Origin: Neocallimastix lanati (nom. inval.)
Taxonomy: Eukaryota > Neocallimastigomycota > Neocallimastigomycetes > Neocallimastigales > Neocallimastigaceae
Length of the DNA stretch: 64,000 nt
NCBI GenBank assembly: GCA_016946835.1
Contig: JACVTC010000084.1
Location: 295,501-359,500 of the forward strand
Direction: 5' to 3'
The translations under genes were made by a program, and so were the position numbers. Each line of letters begins with the position of its first letter. The stretch's first letter is position 1. The notes beneath the pieces are model-generated. The model was not told the DNA's origin. It ran no database searches and saw nothing but the letters and a program-made list of their open reading frames with translations. Below are positions 1 through 11,577 of this stretch, piece by piece.

Positions 1-525
1 TTTTAGTTATATTAAATAATTTAAACATATCGATATTGCTATTATCCTAATATTTTATTAATTTTATATTACTATATTATTAATATGTTATAATCAAATA
101 CTATAAGGTAACTTACAAAGTATAAAAGAAAGATGTAAATATCTTTCTTTTATGGTTTTTGTAAGGATATTTTAAAATTACCTTAATAATAATATTTTAT
201 AGATATTTCATTATTAAATAAAATAGAAATTTTTTAAAATCAATTAATAATTATATTTTATTTTATAGATATTTCATTATTAAATAAAAAAGAAAATTTT
301 TAAAATCAATTAATAATAATATTTTATAGATATTTCATTATTAAATAAAAAAAAAATTTTTTTAAAATCAAACTAATTTAATAATTTTAAATATTAAAAT
401 TAATTATAAATATAATTTTATTTAACCAAATTATTTAAATATATTTACTATTACTATTATATATATCAATATAGCAATATTATTATATAGACATCTCGAC
501 CTTGAAATTTAGCATTTCGACCTTG

Positions 526-569
<44 letters not shown>

Positions 570-666
570 ATATATATTATTTTAATTTAAACATAAATCA
601 TATAAAAATCTTAACACGTGATATAAATAATAATAGTAAATAATAATGATTATAATCAATAATTCA
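1..666. repeat. Tail of tRNA-unit repeat (copy 0, cut by window start)
   Basis: Non-coding AT-rich sequence nearly identical to 2850-3432 and 24380-24963, including the repeated block built on 'tagatatttcattattaaataaaa', the line 'gacatctcgaccttg' and the ending 'aataattc'. It contains a poly-T run at 531-565. It ends 16 bp before the first tRNA-iMet, and no retroelement separates them, so this is the only uninterrupted unit junction in the window. No open frame. I infer it is the end of the preceding tandem unit, but a dispersed repeat is also possible. Confidence 0.6.
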
Positions 667-682
667 ATAAAAGTATAAAGAA

Positions 683-754
683 AGCAGCGTAGCGCAGTGG
701 AAGCGTGGTGGGCTCATAACCCACAGGTCGTATGATCGAAACATACCGCTGCTA
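683..754 (+). tRNA. Initiator tRNA-Met (CAT), copy 1
   Basis: A 72-nt cloverleaf without intron. Acceptor AGCAGCG/CGCTGCT plus discriminator A; D-stem GCGC/GCGT; anticodon stem GTGGG/CCCAC with loop CTCATAA (anticodon CAT); T-stem GTATG/CATAC. Three marks make it the initiator: the A1:U72 pair, the run of three G:C pairs closing the anticodon stem, and the T-loop ATCGAAA in place of TTC. CCA is not encoded. It delivers methionine at translation start. The internal A box (D arm) and B box (T arm) would drive Pol III transcription. The T tract starting about 14 bp after the 3' end (768 on) could terminate transcription. Three further copies lie in the window. Confidence 0.97.
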
Positions 755-837
755 AATGAACTATATTTTTTTTAAGATTTATTTATTTAATTTACTTTTT
801 TTTATTTTTAATTTATAAAAAAACTAAAACTAAAAAA
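755..837 (+). terminator. T-rich 3' flank of tRNA-iMet copy 1
   Basis: The flank carries a T8 run about 14 bp past the mature 3' end and then several T-rich runs. Pol III terminates at T4 or longer, so this is a plausible terminator. Nearly the same flank follows all four tRNA copies. Confidence 0.5.
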
Positions 838-937
838 ATAACACTAACACTAACACTAACACAAACAATAACAATAACAATAACAATAACAATAACAATA
901 ACAATAAAAATAAAAATAAAATAAAAATAAAAATAAA

Positions 938-968
<31 letters not shown>

Positions 969-1396
969 TAAAAATAAAAATAAAAATAAAAATAAAAATA
1001 AAAATAAAAATAAAAATAAAAATAAAAATAAAAATAAAAATAAAAATAAAAATAAAAATAAAAATAAAAATAAAAATAAAAATAAAAATAAAAATAAAAA
1101 TAAAAATAAAAATAAAAATAAAAATAAAAATAAAAATAAAAATAAAAATAAAAATAAAAATAAAAATAAAAATAAAAATAAAAATAAAAATAAAAATAAA
1201 AATAAAAATAAAAATAAAAATAAAAATAAAAATAAAAATAAAAATAAAAATAAAAATAAAAATAAAAATAAAAATAAAAATAAAAATAAAAATAAAAATA
1301 AAAATAAAAATAAAAATAAAAATAAAAATAAAAATAAAAATAAAAATAAAAATAAAAATAAAAATAAAAATAAAAATAAAAATAAAAATAAAAATA
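838..1396. repeat. Two-phase microsatellite after tRNA-iMet 1
   Basis: Begins with a few AACACT-like units, passes through (ACAATA)n and then becomes about 480 bp of almost pure (AAAAAT)n. The same ordered series follows tRNAs 2, 3 and 4 with different copy numbers of each phase, so it belongs to the tRNA unit. In one frame it reads as an Ile-Lys repeat, which I do not regard as coding. Confidence 0.9.
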
Positions 1397-1604
1397 GAAA
1401 TAAATATTAATATTAGTGATAGTGAAAATAATAGTATTATTAGTAATAATGTAGTTAATAGATCAATTAGTTTTAATCGCGTTAATATTAGTAGTTTTTT
1501 TTAATAATGAATGTGTAAATATATATGTGATGTGGTAACCGATTATATAATTTTCTGGTGGAAGGGATGCAGACATAATAGATTTAAATTATAAAAAGGA
1601 ATAA

Positions 1605-1868
1605 ATGAATGGGATATTTTTGTTTAAGAACCAAATCATTTCTAGTGATTATTCAAAAACGCCATTCTTAGTGCGATTTGCGGCTCTCTTTACAGAAATT
1701 ATGTCTCGGGCTAGTGTTCGGCAAGGGTTACTATTCCGAAAGTATAAGCGCAAACTAACCAGGAGCATCAACGCTGAAAATGAAGTAAGAAAGGCTAGCA
1801 GGGCCAATGCCTCTGAAGGAGAAGACCATATTTTCTTTCAGATAGACAATTCAAATCTTAATCCATAA
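1605..1868 (+). CDS. Unidentified ORF A of the tRNA-iMet unit (87 aa, copy 1)
   Basis: An 87-residue ORF starting at ATG 1605, with clearly higher GC than its surroundings. The middle and C-terminal part is basic (RKYKRKLTR near residue 43) and ends in an acidic, polar tail. A second copy at 23161 is about 95% identical in DNA but carries an in-frame TGA. Upstream, 1397-1510 is also conserved between copies and contains a short frame (GGRDADIIDLNYKK) that stops just before this ATG, so ORF A may be one exon or fragment of a longer gene. A GTAAGA donor-like hexamer lies near 1780. I do not recognise the family and assign no function. Conservation between copies may only reflect recent duplication. 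Confidence 0.4.
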   Translation: MNGIFLFKNQIISSDYSKTPFLVRFAALFTEIMSRASVRQGLLFRKYKRKLTRSINAENEVRKASRANASEGEDHIFFQIDNSNLNP

Positions 1869-2132
1869 GGAGGTGAGGTTCGTTGCATATGAACTTTTTT
1901 TTTTTTTTGAATTTATTTATTCACTTATTTTTGATTATTACTTTTTATTTCACGTTACTTTTTCATTTATTATTATGTTCAAATTGGACAATTAATAATT
2001 ATTTATTTTATTAATTCTGTGTTTTTTTTTTTATTTTTTTTATTAAAATTAAAAATATTCATTTATTTTATACAAGAATAAATAAATAAATATTAAAGTT
2101 CGCAATAATTGCGGCTATAAAAAAAAAATCTG

Positions 2133-2670
2133 GTTTTTGCCTGTAAAGAATTGGAAAATTACAGAAATAAATCTTTAGTATTACTAGATGATCTCTTTTT
2201 GAAGTTTGCAATGATAGTTGAACAAAAATCCTTGAATGTTTCTTTAGATTCAGAAAAGGATTATGATAATAATATTTATTATTTTATATTGAGTGCTCTT
2301 CTTGGTGGGCATTCAATATATGAAAAAATTAAAGTTAATGATGGGGAACAAAGATAATTAGTTAACAATATTTTTAAACAAAGTTCAACATCGTCGACTG
2401 ATCCGTATTTTGTGGGAATTGCTGAGTTTCTAACAAACATAATACCATTAATTTGTCGATATTTGTCGATCTTTTTTAGATTGATAATGAAATTGGTATT
2501 CCGTTGAATCTACCGTTACCAAGAGCGTCGACGTCGAAATGATGAGGCATGGATTTTCACCTTCAGATACAGATTCGATCGATAACACTAATACTGAAAT
2601 TATTACTCACAATAATGGATGTGGTGTTATCATCGATGAATGGGAAAAGTTAGAAAACTATTGCTTCTAA
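2133..2670 (+). pseudogene. Unidentified ORF B of the tRNA-iMet unit, broken (copy 1)
   Basis: A second coding-like stretch about 270 bp after ORF A, separated by a T-rich spacer. It reads LENYRNKSLVLLDDLFLKF, then a region with a hydrophobic segment (FVGIAEFLTNIIPLICRYL), and ends in EWEKLENYCF. Copy 1 has a TAA at 2355-2357 where copy 2 has CAA, and at least one frame change near 2500. A GC-richer patch around 2515-2550 is shared by both copies. The T-rich spacer could be an intron joining A to B, with a weak pyrimidine tract and AG before 2151. Family unknown. Decay by a C-to-T nonsense change is visible. Confidence 0.4.
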
Positions 2671-3432
2671 CGTACTTTTATAATTTTATAATTATATAAT
2701 ATTTCATTTCATGTATTTTATTTTTTATTTTTCATTTAAATTATGTAATTTTATTATTATTATTAATTAAATGAAGTTATTCTCTTCTATATTAATTACT
2801 ATTTTTAATTATTGAAATTAATTATATAATTATATAATTATACATATTTTGGTTATATTAAATAATTTAAACATATCGATATTGTTATTATCATAATATT
2901 TTATTAATATTTATATTACTATATTATTAATATCTTATAATCAAATACTATTAAGTAACTTACAAAGTATAAAAGAAAGATGTAAATATCTTTCGTTTAT
3001 GTTCATTGTAAGGTTATTGTAAAATTACCTTAATAATAATATTTTATAGATATTTCATTATTAAATAAAAAAGAAATTTTTTAAAATCAATTAATAATAA
3101 TATTTTATAGATATTTCATTATTAAATAAAAAAGAAATTTTTTTAAAATCAAACTAATTTAATAATTTTAATTATTAAAATTAATTATAAATAAATTTTT
3201 ATTTAACCAAATTATTTAAATATATTTACTATTACTATTATATATATCTACATAGCAATATTATTATATAGACATCTCGACCTTGAAATTTAGCATTTCG
3301 ACCTTTCAAATTTTTTTTTTTTTTTTTTATTAATAAAATATATTATTTTAATTTAAACATAAATCATATTAAAACCTTAACACGTGATATAAATAATAAT
3401 AGTAAATAATAATGATTATAGTCAATAATTCT
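2671..3432. repeat. Tail of tRNA-unit repeat (copy 1)
   Basis: Non-coding AT-rich tail matching 1-666 and 24188-24963. Ends 'aataattc' just before LTR A1. Contains a poly-T run and no ORF. Confidence 0.6.
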
Positions 3433-3437
3433 AAAAA

Positions 3438-4707
3438 TGATACGGGCTGGGGTTGAAACACTAAGATATTCAAAACAAAAAAAAAAAAAAATAAATATTA
3501 ACACATAATGATAAAAATAAATTTGGAAACAAAAAAAAAAGATTAATTTTTAAAATATTCTTTATTTAAATTTAAAATTAAAAATTATTTGTTTCAAGTA
3601 TTAAAAAGAAAGAAATTTATTCTTCTTTTTATACTTTTATTTTAATACATTTTATTTATTATTAATATATTCTTTATGAAAAAAACTATTATAACTATTT
3701 TATTTTAACTATTATTTTAAATTATTTTTTTAAAAAAAATAACATTTATTAAATTAAAATATAAAAATTAATTTAGAGATTGTATCACGAAGGGCATTTC
3801 GGGCGGTAGCTTCTTCTTGATATTGTTTTCAGAGAGAGAATTATACAGAATTGATATTTTCTGTATTTTAGATCTTTTTTATTATTGAAATTATGCATTT
3901 TAGTTCATTTTTATTTTTAATAAAGATTTAATTTATTTTTGATTTTTGATTTATTTTTTAGTTTATTTCAAAGGTTTAGAAAATATTATACAGAAACTTA
4001 TAATTCTGTATTTTATATCAAATATTTATTGAAATAGGTTTTTATTATTCTTAATATAAAAAATAAGAATTAGTAATGATTTAAATATTATATAATTTTT
4101 AATAAGAATATTTAATAATAATTTTTATTATTTTAATATTAATAAAAGATTTTATTAGAATATTTAATAATAATTTTTATTATATTTGATATTAATAAAA
4201 GATTTTTATTAGAATATTTAATAATAATTTTTATTATATTTGATATTAATAAAAGATTTTAATAAGAATATTTAATAATAATTTTTATTAGATTTGATAT
4301 TAATAAAAGAATTTTATAAGAATATTTAATAATACTTTTTATTATAAAAGATTTTAATAAGAATATTTAATAATAATTTTTATTATATTTGATATTAATA
4401 AAAGATTTTTATTAGAATATTTAATAATTTTTATTATATTTGATATTAATAAAAGATTTTAATAAGAATATTTAATAATAATTTTTATTATATTTGATAT
4501 TAATAAAAGAAATTTATAAGATTTTAATAATAATTTTTATTATATTTAATATTAATAAAAGAAATTTATAAGAATATTTAATAATAATTTTTATTATATT
4601 TGATATTAATAAAAGATTTTAATAAGAATATTTAATAATAATTTTATTTTATTATTATTAAGAGTATTTAATAGGAAATACAAGGTATTAAGTGACACCC
4701 CGTATCA
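3438..4707. repeat. LTR-like element A, copy 1 (1270 bp)
   Basis: Bounded by the perfect 9-bp inverted ends TGATACGGG...CCCGTATCA and flanked by AAAA on both sides (4-bp target duplication). The interior holds a conserved patch near 3780-3860 and a tandem array of a ~50-bp unit (…atttaataataatttttatt…) from 4090 to 4650. No ORF. The TG...CA ends and 4-bp duplication fit a solo LTR or a non-autonomous LTR element. A terminal-inverted-repeat DNA element is the alternative. Copies 2 and 3 are at 21386 and 62387. Confidence 0.75.
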
Positions 4708-4711
4708 AAAA

Positions 4712-5084
4712 TGGTACAATGTAAATGAATTTTTAAAATTTAAATCTAATTATATTAATATTCACAATAATAAGTAATTCACACTAAAGTTGTAAATTAT
4801 AACTAAATACTTAAATTCTACTTTATAAATTGTTTATTTAATTTTTATTAAATTTTTATTTTTGATCAATTGAAATCTCAATTTAGATCAATTGTCATTC
4901 AATCTAATTTTTTTACATTTAATAAGGTTATATGTGGAAAAGAGAGAGTCTTAATAATTTCTAATTTTACACTTTATATATAAATTTCAATTTAATTTAT
5001 CCTTTTATGGATTAATTTGATTTTCTATTTTTTTTTGTAAATTTAATTTTATTTAATTTTAATTTTTCACTTGGTCTCGTACCA
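4712..5084. repeat. Solo LTR F
   Basis: 373 bp from TGGTACAATG to CTCGTACCA, with AAAA on each side (4708-4711 and 5085-5088). It abuts LTR A1 on the left and LTR K on the right, so three LTRs are joined only by AAAA. No ORF. Confidence 0.65.
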
Positions 5085-5088
5085 AAAA

Positions 5089-5937
5089 TGGTACAAGATC
5101 TGAAGATTTTATTAATAAAATAATATATTCTAATAATAAGGAAAAATTTAAAATAATATTCTCTAATTCTAAACCTAAATTAATTAATAAACTACTCTAA
5201 TTTTAGTCTAAACTATCCTAATCCAAAAGAATCTAAACTAAGTTAAAATAACTTAAACTAATATCTTAATCTAAACTATTCTAATCTAAACTAAACAATT
5301 TCTCTAAATCTATTACTATTTCTATAAAATGTTTAATACAACTAATCTATTACTAAACTAATTTTATACTATACTTATCTTAATATTATACACTAAACAC
5401 AAAAACTATTAATTAAACACTTTTAAAACATTAAATTTAGAAAAAAAACTATTTAATAAATTTTAATTTATTTTAAACTATTTAATTTATTATTTAACTT
5501 TTAGAAAATATTAAAAAAATAATATAATAATAAAGTCGTAAGAAAAAAAAGGGAGAGAACAAAAGTATTGTGTTACTTTGTTCTTTTTTATACTAATAAA
5601 ATATTTATTTGATTGGATTAAAAATAAAAATAAAAAAAATTAATAATAAAAATTTAATAATAAAAATTTAATAATAAAAATATAGTAATAAAAATATAAT
5701 AAACTTAAATTTTCTAAATTATTAAAATATTATATAAAAATTTTACAATATTAAATAATATAATTAATACATGATTTTTTAATACATCTAATTATTTTTA
5801 TTTAACTTTATAATATTCTATAACTAATATTTTAATATTCAATTTTTTATTATTTATTTATAATTGTTAATGATATTTTTTACATTAATATTTTCTTTAA
5901 ATAGTTTAATTTTTCTATATTTAATTGTACCGTAACA
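5089..5937. repeat. Solo LTR K (right boundary approximate)
   Basis: Starts TGGTACAAGATC after an AAAA junction; its opening resembles the start of LTR I read on the minus strand. Very AT-rich, no ORF over 60 codons. The right end near GTAACA is less certain than the left. Confidence 0.5.
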
Positions 5938-5941
5938 AAGA

Positions 5942-6502
5942 TGGTACGTTATTTTTATATATTGTACCTTTTATATGATTTGGGGAAAGCAAGTTGTAAA
6001 ATTATAAAATAATATATTCTAATAAAAGAAATAAATAAAAAAAATTATAACACAAAATTAATAATAAATTTTTAATAAATAATAATGTGTTACTTTTAAG
6101 TCTTTATTTTATTTATAAGTTTTGTTCTTTAAATAAGTACATTTAATTTTATTATAACTTTATTATATCTTTAAATTTATATTTTAATAATAATATTAAC
6201 CAAAATATCCTAAATATTTATTCACCCGAATAAATATTTTATAATTCCTATTCTAACTATTATATTCTTTAAAGATATTAAATTATTAAGTTCCTCCCTT
6301 GTTAATATTTTATCTTTCACTTATTTTTATACTATAATTTATCTTAATTCTTATTGGTTATCTATTAATTAAAATTATTTTTATTAATATTATATTTTTA
6401 TATACTAATTAAACCATATACCTATTATAATAAAATAACTAAAGAATTATTTATTTTCTTATATTTTTAATAATTTATTCTATTTTAATGAGTAACGTAC
6501 CA
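5942..6502. repeat. Solo LTR G'
   Basis: 561 bp with 10-bp inverted ends TGGTACGTTA...TAACGTACCA. The left flank AAGA and right flank AAG(T) are only approximate duplications. Directly precedes E1. No ORF. Confidence 0.6.
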
Positions 6503-6505
6503 AAG

Positions 6506-7298
6506 TGTAATAATTTCTATAAATTATAGAAATTATTATTTATAATTAATATTAACTAAACTATTAATATTAAAAAAATTAAAATAAAAATTAAAATAAA
6601 AATAAGAATTTAATACTTATCTTTAAAATAGAGTTTATTATAAGAAAATATAATAGACCTTGAATATGAAAAGAGAAAATAAAATATGTTTTTTTTAAAA
6701 GAACTTTATTAATCTATTTAATTATTAAATATTTTATTATTTTTTTTGATAAATTTTAAAATAACTATTTTATATTAATTGATATCTTAATGTCGTTTAT
6801 TATTATTATATTTTTCTTAAAATAATAACTCTTGATTTTCTAAAGACGAAAATCAACAGCTATTTATATTTTTACAAAAATAAATGTATTTTTCTAATCT
6901 TAACAATGATTCTTTCCAGAAAAAGATTAGAAGAAAAAACTGGAAAGATTTTTGATCAATAATCTATACTTATTGATCATCGTGTTATTAAATAAAACCA
7001 ATTATAATTAATCGGAAAAACTTTAATAACCGATTTTAATAACTAAAAGAATTAAAAAGAAAAAAGGATAAAAAAGAGAAGGATAAAATAATGCAGAAAT
7101 TTTATTAAATACATTTTTTCTATGAAATAATACAGAAGTTATATTAAATACATTTTTTCATATAACAATTAATACATTAATTGGTATAATTGTTTTTAAA
7201 TGAAATAAATTTTTTTTTTAAAGAATAATAATTATGAAATAATTATTAATTAATAAGAAATAGAAATAAATTATAAAAATTTATATCAATTTCTTACA
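6506..7298 (-). repeat. E1 3' LTR
   Basis: 793 bp, plus-strand ends TGTAATAATT...TTTCTTACA. It differs from the 5' LTR at only a few bases (for example near 6726 and 6781). Contains the same TATA box and start-site block as the other copy (start block 6822-6833). Confidence 0.9.
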
Positions 7299-7308
7299 TT
7301 GCACCTCC

Positions 7309-10300
7309 TTATGATGCATCCACTAGTTCCGGATTTCTTTTTGTATAAGGCTCCAACTGGGAAACATGAAATACCGGATGTAAATGTAGATTTTCTGGCA
7401 AATCCAAGCGGTAATTCATTCTCTCCCTCACTTCCAAAACTCTAAACGGCCCAAGATATTGTGAAGAAAGTTTTTTGGATGGCTCATTTGTAAAGTAATA
7501 CCTTTTTAGCCATACAAAATCATTTACTTTGAATGAAGGTCCTGTAGCTTTCTTCGAATCTCCAAACTTCTCAAAATTTTCTTTAGCTTTTTGTAAGTGT
7601 CTCTTCAATGCTTCGAAATGTGAGGACCAATCCCTGGTTAAAGCGGAAGCATTATCCTTTAGAAGAACAGGAGGCGACTCTATAGTGCAGGAAGGGTTAA
7701 AGCCATAATTAGCAAAGAATGGTGATTTACCTATGGACTTATGTAGGGAGTTGTTATAGGCCATTTCACATAAAGGAACATAATAACACCATTCATTCTG
7801 GGACGTTGAACAATAACATCGGAGATACTGCTCAATTACTGCATTTGCACGCTCAATTTGTCCATTGGATTGTTGATGGTGAGCTGTAGCAAGTCTTGGA
7901 TTAGCGTTAATAGCAGAGCACAACGAAGTCCAAAATTCCGATGAAAATTGAGAACCATGGTCCGAAACAATTATTTTAGGGAATCCATGGTAGCGAAAAA
8001 CATTGAATAGAAGCATTTTGGCTGTCAGATCAGCGGAGGGAACATCAGAACAAGGGACAAGGTGAATCATTTTGGTCAGATGGTCAGCTACAACCATTAA
8101 ACATGTACAATCTTGCGAGCTGGGAAGTGAAGTGATAAAGTCAACTCCAATTATTTCCCAAGGTCTACTGGGAACCGGTAAAGGTTGTATTTTACCATAT
8201 GGCTTGTGTCTTCGGAGCTTATTTCTTCCACAAACATCGCATGAGGATATGTAATTCTTGATGTCTTTTTTCATATTTGGCCACCAATAATTTCTTCTTA
8301 ATTTTTCAAAAGTTTTATCTACTCCTTGGTGACCATTAGTTGGACCATCATGATACATTTTCAATACCTTGGCCTTGAGTGAAGAAGGGACAATTATTCG
8401 GTTCTGAAAATGCAGAACCCCTTCGACGATGGTAAAAAGCGAACTTTTTACTTCATTTGACTTTGTTTTAATTTTATTGAGTGTATCCTTACAGTATGTG
8501 TCAGACTTCTGAGCTTCAATTAAGGCTTTTAAGTTGTCAGAAGGTGCACAACAAAATATCCCTTCATCTAACAGAGGATAACCTTCATTGGTCGAATCCT
8601 TGTTGACGTAATCAGGGCGTCTTGATAAAGAGTCAGGTTTACCACTCTTAATACCGGAGCGAAATGAAATCCTATAAGTGAACTTTGAGAGAAAGAGACT
8701 CCATCTAATTTGTCTTTGGTTTAATTTTTGAGGTTGCTTAAAATATAACAGATTTCTGTGATCTGTGACTACTTGTACTGGAAATTTAGCACCTTCTAGG
8801 TGATGGCGCCAGGTTTCAAAAGCTACGATTATTGCAAGTAATTCCTTGTCGTAAATAGTATAATTGATTTCAGCAGAAGACAAGGACCTAGAGTAGAAAG
8901 CAACCGGATGGAGTTTATTGTCTTTGTTACTAATTTGAGATAAAACACAACCAACAGCGAAATTGCTAGCGTCCGTTTCTACAAAGAATTCTTTCTCTGG
9001 ATCTGGATAAACTAGGATTTCTTCCGTCGTAAAAGCTTCTTTGAGTTTGTTGAAAGCATTGTTTGCCCTAACATCCCAAATGAAGGAAGAGTTCTTCTTC
9101 AAAAGCCGACGGGGAGGTTCAATGATCTCGGCAAAATTATTTATTAACTTCCTATAGAAGTTACAAAGTCCTAGAAACCCTTGGAGTTCTTTAATATTTT
9201 TTGGGATAGGCCAGTCGATAACAGCTTTAACCTTATTCTTGTCCATTGAAAGACCATTTACAGACACCACAAACCCTAAAAAAATAGTTTCTTTAACATG
9301 AAAATCGCATTTTTCCAATTTCACGTAAAGACCATTTTTAATTAGAAGCGACAATATTTTACGAACATGTTGAATATGTTCGTCCAAACTTTTTGAATAA
9401 ATTATTATATCATCCAAGTATACTTGAACAAATATGCCAATTGCATCAGATAAAACATCCTGGATGAATCTTTGAAACACCGAGGGGGCATTTCTTAGGC
9501 CAAAGGGCATTACTAGATATTCAAATTGGCCTAAAGGTGTTCTAAAAGCAGTTAAATATTCATGACCTTCTTTAACGCGGACAAGGTTATACGCAGATCG
9601 AAGGTCCAAACGAGTGAATATTACTGCCCCCTTAAAAGATTCAATCAAGTCAACCAATCTTGGGATAGGGTAGCTATTCCTAATTGTAATAGAATTTAAT
9701 TTCCTATAATCAACGCAGAGTCGTAAGCTTCCATCTTGTTTTTTTACAAACAGGACAGGGGCACCAGCGGGTGATTTTGACTTCCTTATAAACCCCTTAT
9801 CTAAATTTTCTTTTAAATAGTATTTAAGAGCTTCCATTTCGACAATCGTAAGAGAGTACACAGGTCCATAATATAATTGACCACCAGGGACTAGGTCAAT
9901 TGATATATCATATTCACGATGTGGAGGCAATTTGTCTGCCTCTTTCTTTTCAAATACAATTTTCAAATCTTGATAGTATATGTTGATAATTTCATCTTTA
10001 TCAGTTTCATTTACTAAAGCGGCGCAAATATCTATATCAAAAAGTTCGTCACCAGATATTGAGTATGTTTCTGTTTTATCTTTTGATACATTGTTGTTTT
10101 CGTTGTTTGGCAAAATTGCAGCAGTAACATCTTTAGAGTGAAAAATGAATTTATTCCCTTTTGCTGAAGGGCAGTGATTTCCGCAGTGGTTCTCTAAAAA
10201 GTAAATCTTATTATTTTTGAAATCTACGTATGGCATATGAATACTCAGCCAATCTCTTCCAAGGATGGCTGATATTCCCTGAAGTTGTAAGGTAGCTACG

Positions 10301-11304
10301 TAGAATTCATAGCTTTCCTTGTGGTCCATGAAGGCAAGGCCTAATTTCTTCGTTACTTGTCTTATATTCATACTTTTGTTGTTCGGTAACTGAATGTTCA
10401 ATGGTGAAGACAAGGTAGATAATTGAATTCTGTTGGCGTTTACAAAGTCTCTACAGATGTAACTTCTTGCAGAACCAGAATCAATAAGGACGTTTATTTT
10501 CATTTTCTTTCCATTATTATTTAATATAAATGTAGTGGTCATTGAATTTGAGGTGTTTGGTGTATAGTTAGCCGAAAGAATGCTTTCTTTGTTTTGATCT
10601 TTTCTGAATTTCTTGTGTACTTTGTTGTTCTTGAATTCCTGTTTTGGATGCTCATCTCTTTTTCTTTTTTGCGACTTGTTGGTTGACTTATTTGTTTTGG
10701 CTAGGTTGTTAATATAACATTTTTTATCGATGCTGATGATTGAATTTGTTACTTCAAAAAGGGTCTTTGGTCTTTCGATTTTATCGAACTCCAGACGAAC
10801 CTCCTCAAGAAGGCCTCTCCGGATAAGGTCAATAAAAACATCGTCGTTCCAACCGATTCTTGACGCTAATCTTCTGAATTCAATAGTAAAGAACGCTGCC
10901 TTTCCGAGGTGAAGCTGTTTAAGGTTCAAAAGTTCTTCAATTAAAACAAACCTTTGTTCCTTTGTATCTCCAAAATTTTCTAACAATAACCTCTTAAATT
11001 CCTCATAGGTGAGAGAATTAAGTGTTCCATCAGCCTTGAGAGATAATCCCCATTTTTTAGCTGGTCCATAAAGTTTGCTGATAACGAAAGCGTTTCTAAA
11101 GTTGTCATTTGGGAACGAATTGGCATGTTCATCAAAGAACAATTCACACTGTTCCGTTAGTTCGTTTAGATTAAGCTTTGTGTTGTCTTCATTGCGGGCC
11201 AACACACCGTTAGGTGAAAAAAATGTGGGAATAAATTCGGTAATTGCAGAAATTAATTTTGACGCTTCAGCTTCCTTAGTAGCTTCCATACTGATTGAAT
11301 TCAT
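7309..11304 (-). CDS. Gag-Pol polyprotein of E1 (Gag-PR-RT-RNase H-IN)
   Basis: A 1331-residue single-frame polyprotein from ATG 11304. Gag covers about residues 1-250: a helical Ty3-type capsid followed by a very basic stretch (KSQKRKRDEHPK...), with no CCHC zinc knuckle. The aspartic protease motif LIDSGSARS is near 272. RT has the LRLCVDYRKLN, MPFGLRNAPSVFQ and catalytic YLDD (~630) motifs. RNase H begins TDASNFAVGCVLSQ (~777). Integrase has an HHCC zinc finger (H..H, CDVCGR, ~970-1010), DDE residues in GVDFITS (~1056), VSDHGSQF (~1115) and NGQIERAN (~1151), and a C-terminal GPF module ending HPVFHVSQLEPY. There is no chromodomain. All catalytic residues look intact. A one-ORF layout without frameshift resembles Tf1-type elements, matching the self-primer site. 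Confidence 0.95.
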   Translation of the reverse strand: MNSISMEATKEAEASKLISAITEFIPTFFSPNGVLARNEDNTKLNLNELTEQCELFFDEHANSFPNDNFRNAFVISKLYGPAKKWGLSLKADGTLNSLTYEEFKRLLLENFGDTKEQRFVLIEELLNLKQLHLGKAAFFTIEFRRLASRIGWNDDVFIDLIRRGLLEEVRLEFDKIERPKTLFEVTNSIISIDKKCYINNLAKTNKSTNKSQKRKRDEHPKQEFKNNKVHKKFRKDQNKESILSANYTPNTSNSMTTTFILNNNGKKMKINVLIDSGSARSYICRDFVNANRIQLSTLSSPLNIQLPNNKSMNIRQVTKKLGLAFMDHKESYEFYVATLQLQGISAILGRDWLSIHMPYVDFKNNKIYFLENHCGNHCPSAKGNKFIFHSKDVTAAILPNNENNNVSKDKTETYSISGDELFDIDICAALVNETDKDEIINIYYQDLKIVFEKKEADKLPPHREYDISIDLVPGGQLYYGPVYSLTIVEMEALKYYLKENLDKGFIRKSKSPAGAPVLFVKKQDGSLRLCVDYRKLNSITIRNSYPIPRLVDLIESFKGAVIFTRLDLRSAYNLVRVKEGHEYLTAFRTPLGQFEYLVMPFGLRNAPSVFQRFIQDVLSDAIGIFVQVYLDDIIIYSKSLDEHIQHVRKILSLLIKNGLYVKLEKCDFHVKETIFLGFVVSVNGLSMDKNKVKAVIDWPIPKNIKELQGFLGLCNFYRKLINNFAEIIEPPRRLLKKNSSFIWDVRANNAFNKLKEAFTTEEILVYPDPEKEFFVETDASNFAVGCVLSQISNKDNKLHPVAFYSRSLSSAEINYTIYDKELLAIIVAFETWRHHLEGAKFPVQVVTDHRNLLYFKQPQKLNQRQIRWSLFLSKFTYRISFRSGIKSGKPDSLSRRPDYVNKDSTNEGYPLLDEGIFCCAPSDNLKALIEAQKSDTYCKDTLNKIKTKSNEVKSSLFTIVEGVLHFQNRIIVPSSLKAKVLKMYHDGPTNGHQGVDKTFEKLRRNYWWPNMKKDIKNYISSCDVCGRNKLRRHKPYGKIQPLPVPSRPWEIIGVDFITSLPSSQDCTCLMVVADHLTKMIHLVPCSDVPSADLTAKMLLFNVFRYHGFPKIIVSDHGSQFSSEFWTSLCSAINANPRLATAHHQQSNGQIERANAVIEQYLRCYCSTSQNEWCYYVPLCEMAYNNSLHKSIGKSPFFANYGFNPSCTIESPPVLLKDNASALTRDWSSHFEALKRHLQKAKENFEKFGDSKKATGPSFKVNDFVWLKRYYFTNEPSKKLSSQYLGPFRVLEVRERMNYRLDLPENLHLHPVFHVSQLEPYTKRNPELVDAS

Positions 11305-11577
11305 TAAAATACTAAATAGACTTTTTTAATATAGATCTTTAAAATATCTTTAATATATCTTTAATATATCTTTAAAATATCTTTAAAATATCTTTAAAAT
11401 ATCTTTAAAATATCTTTAAAATATCTTTAAAATATCTTTAAAATATGTATATAATTGTTAAATATAAATTATTTATATTAATAATAGAAATTTATAACTT
11501 CGGAGTCTAGAAGAACGCTTCCAATATTTTAACAAAAATGAGCATTTCCGACCAATTTTCCAGAAGCCCCTGAGTTT

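Noticed and set aside
4090-4650. CRISPR-like regularly spaced repeats
   Set aside because: Units are directly adjacent, AT-only and without unique spacers, in a eukaryotic LTR-like element; a simple tandem array.
8072-8254. Short plus-strand frames inside E1 and other pol genes
   Set aside because: They are antisense shadows of well-supported gag-pol frames and carry no domain signal.
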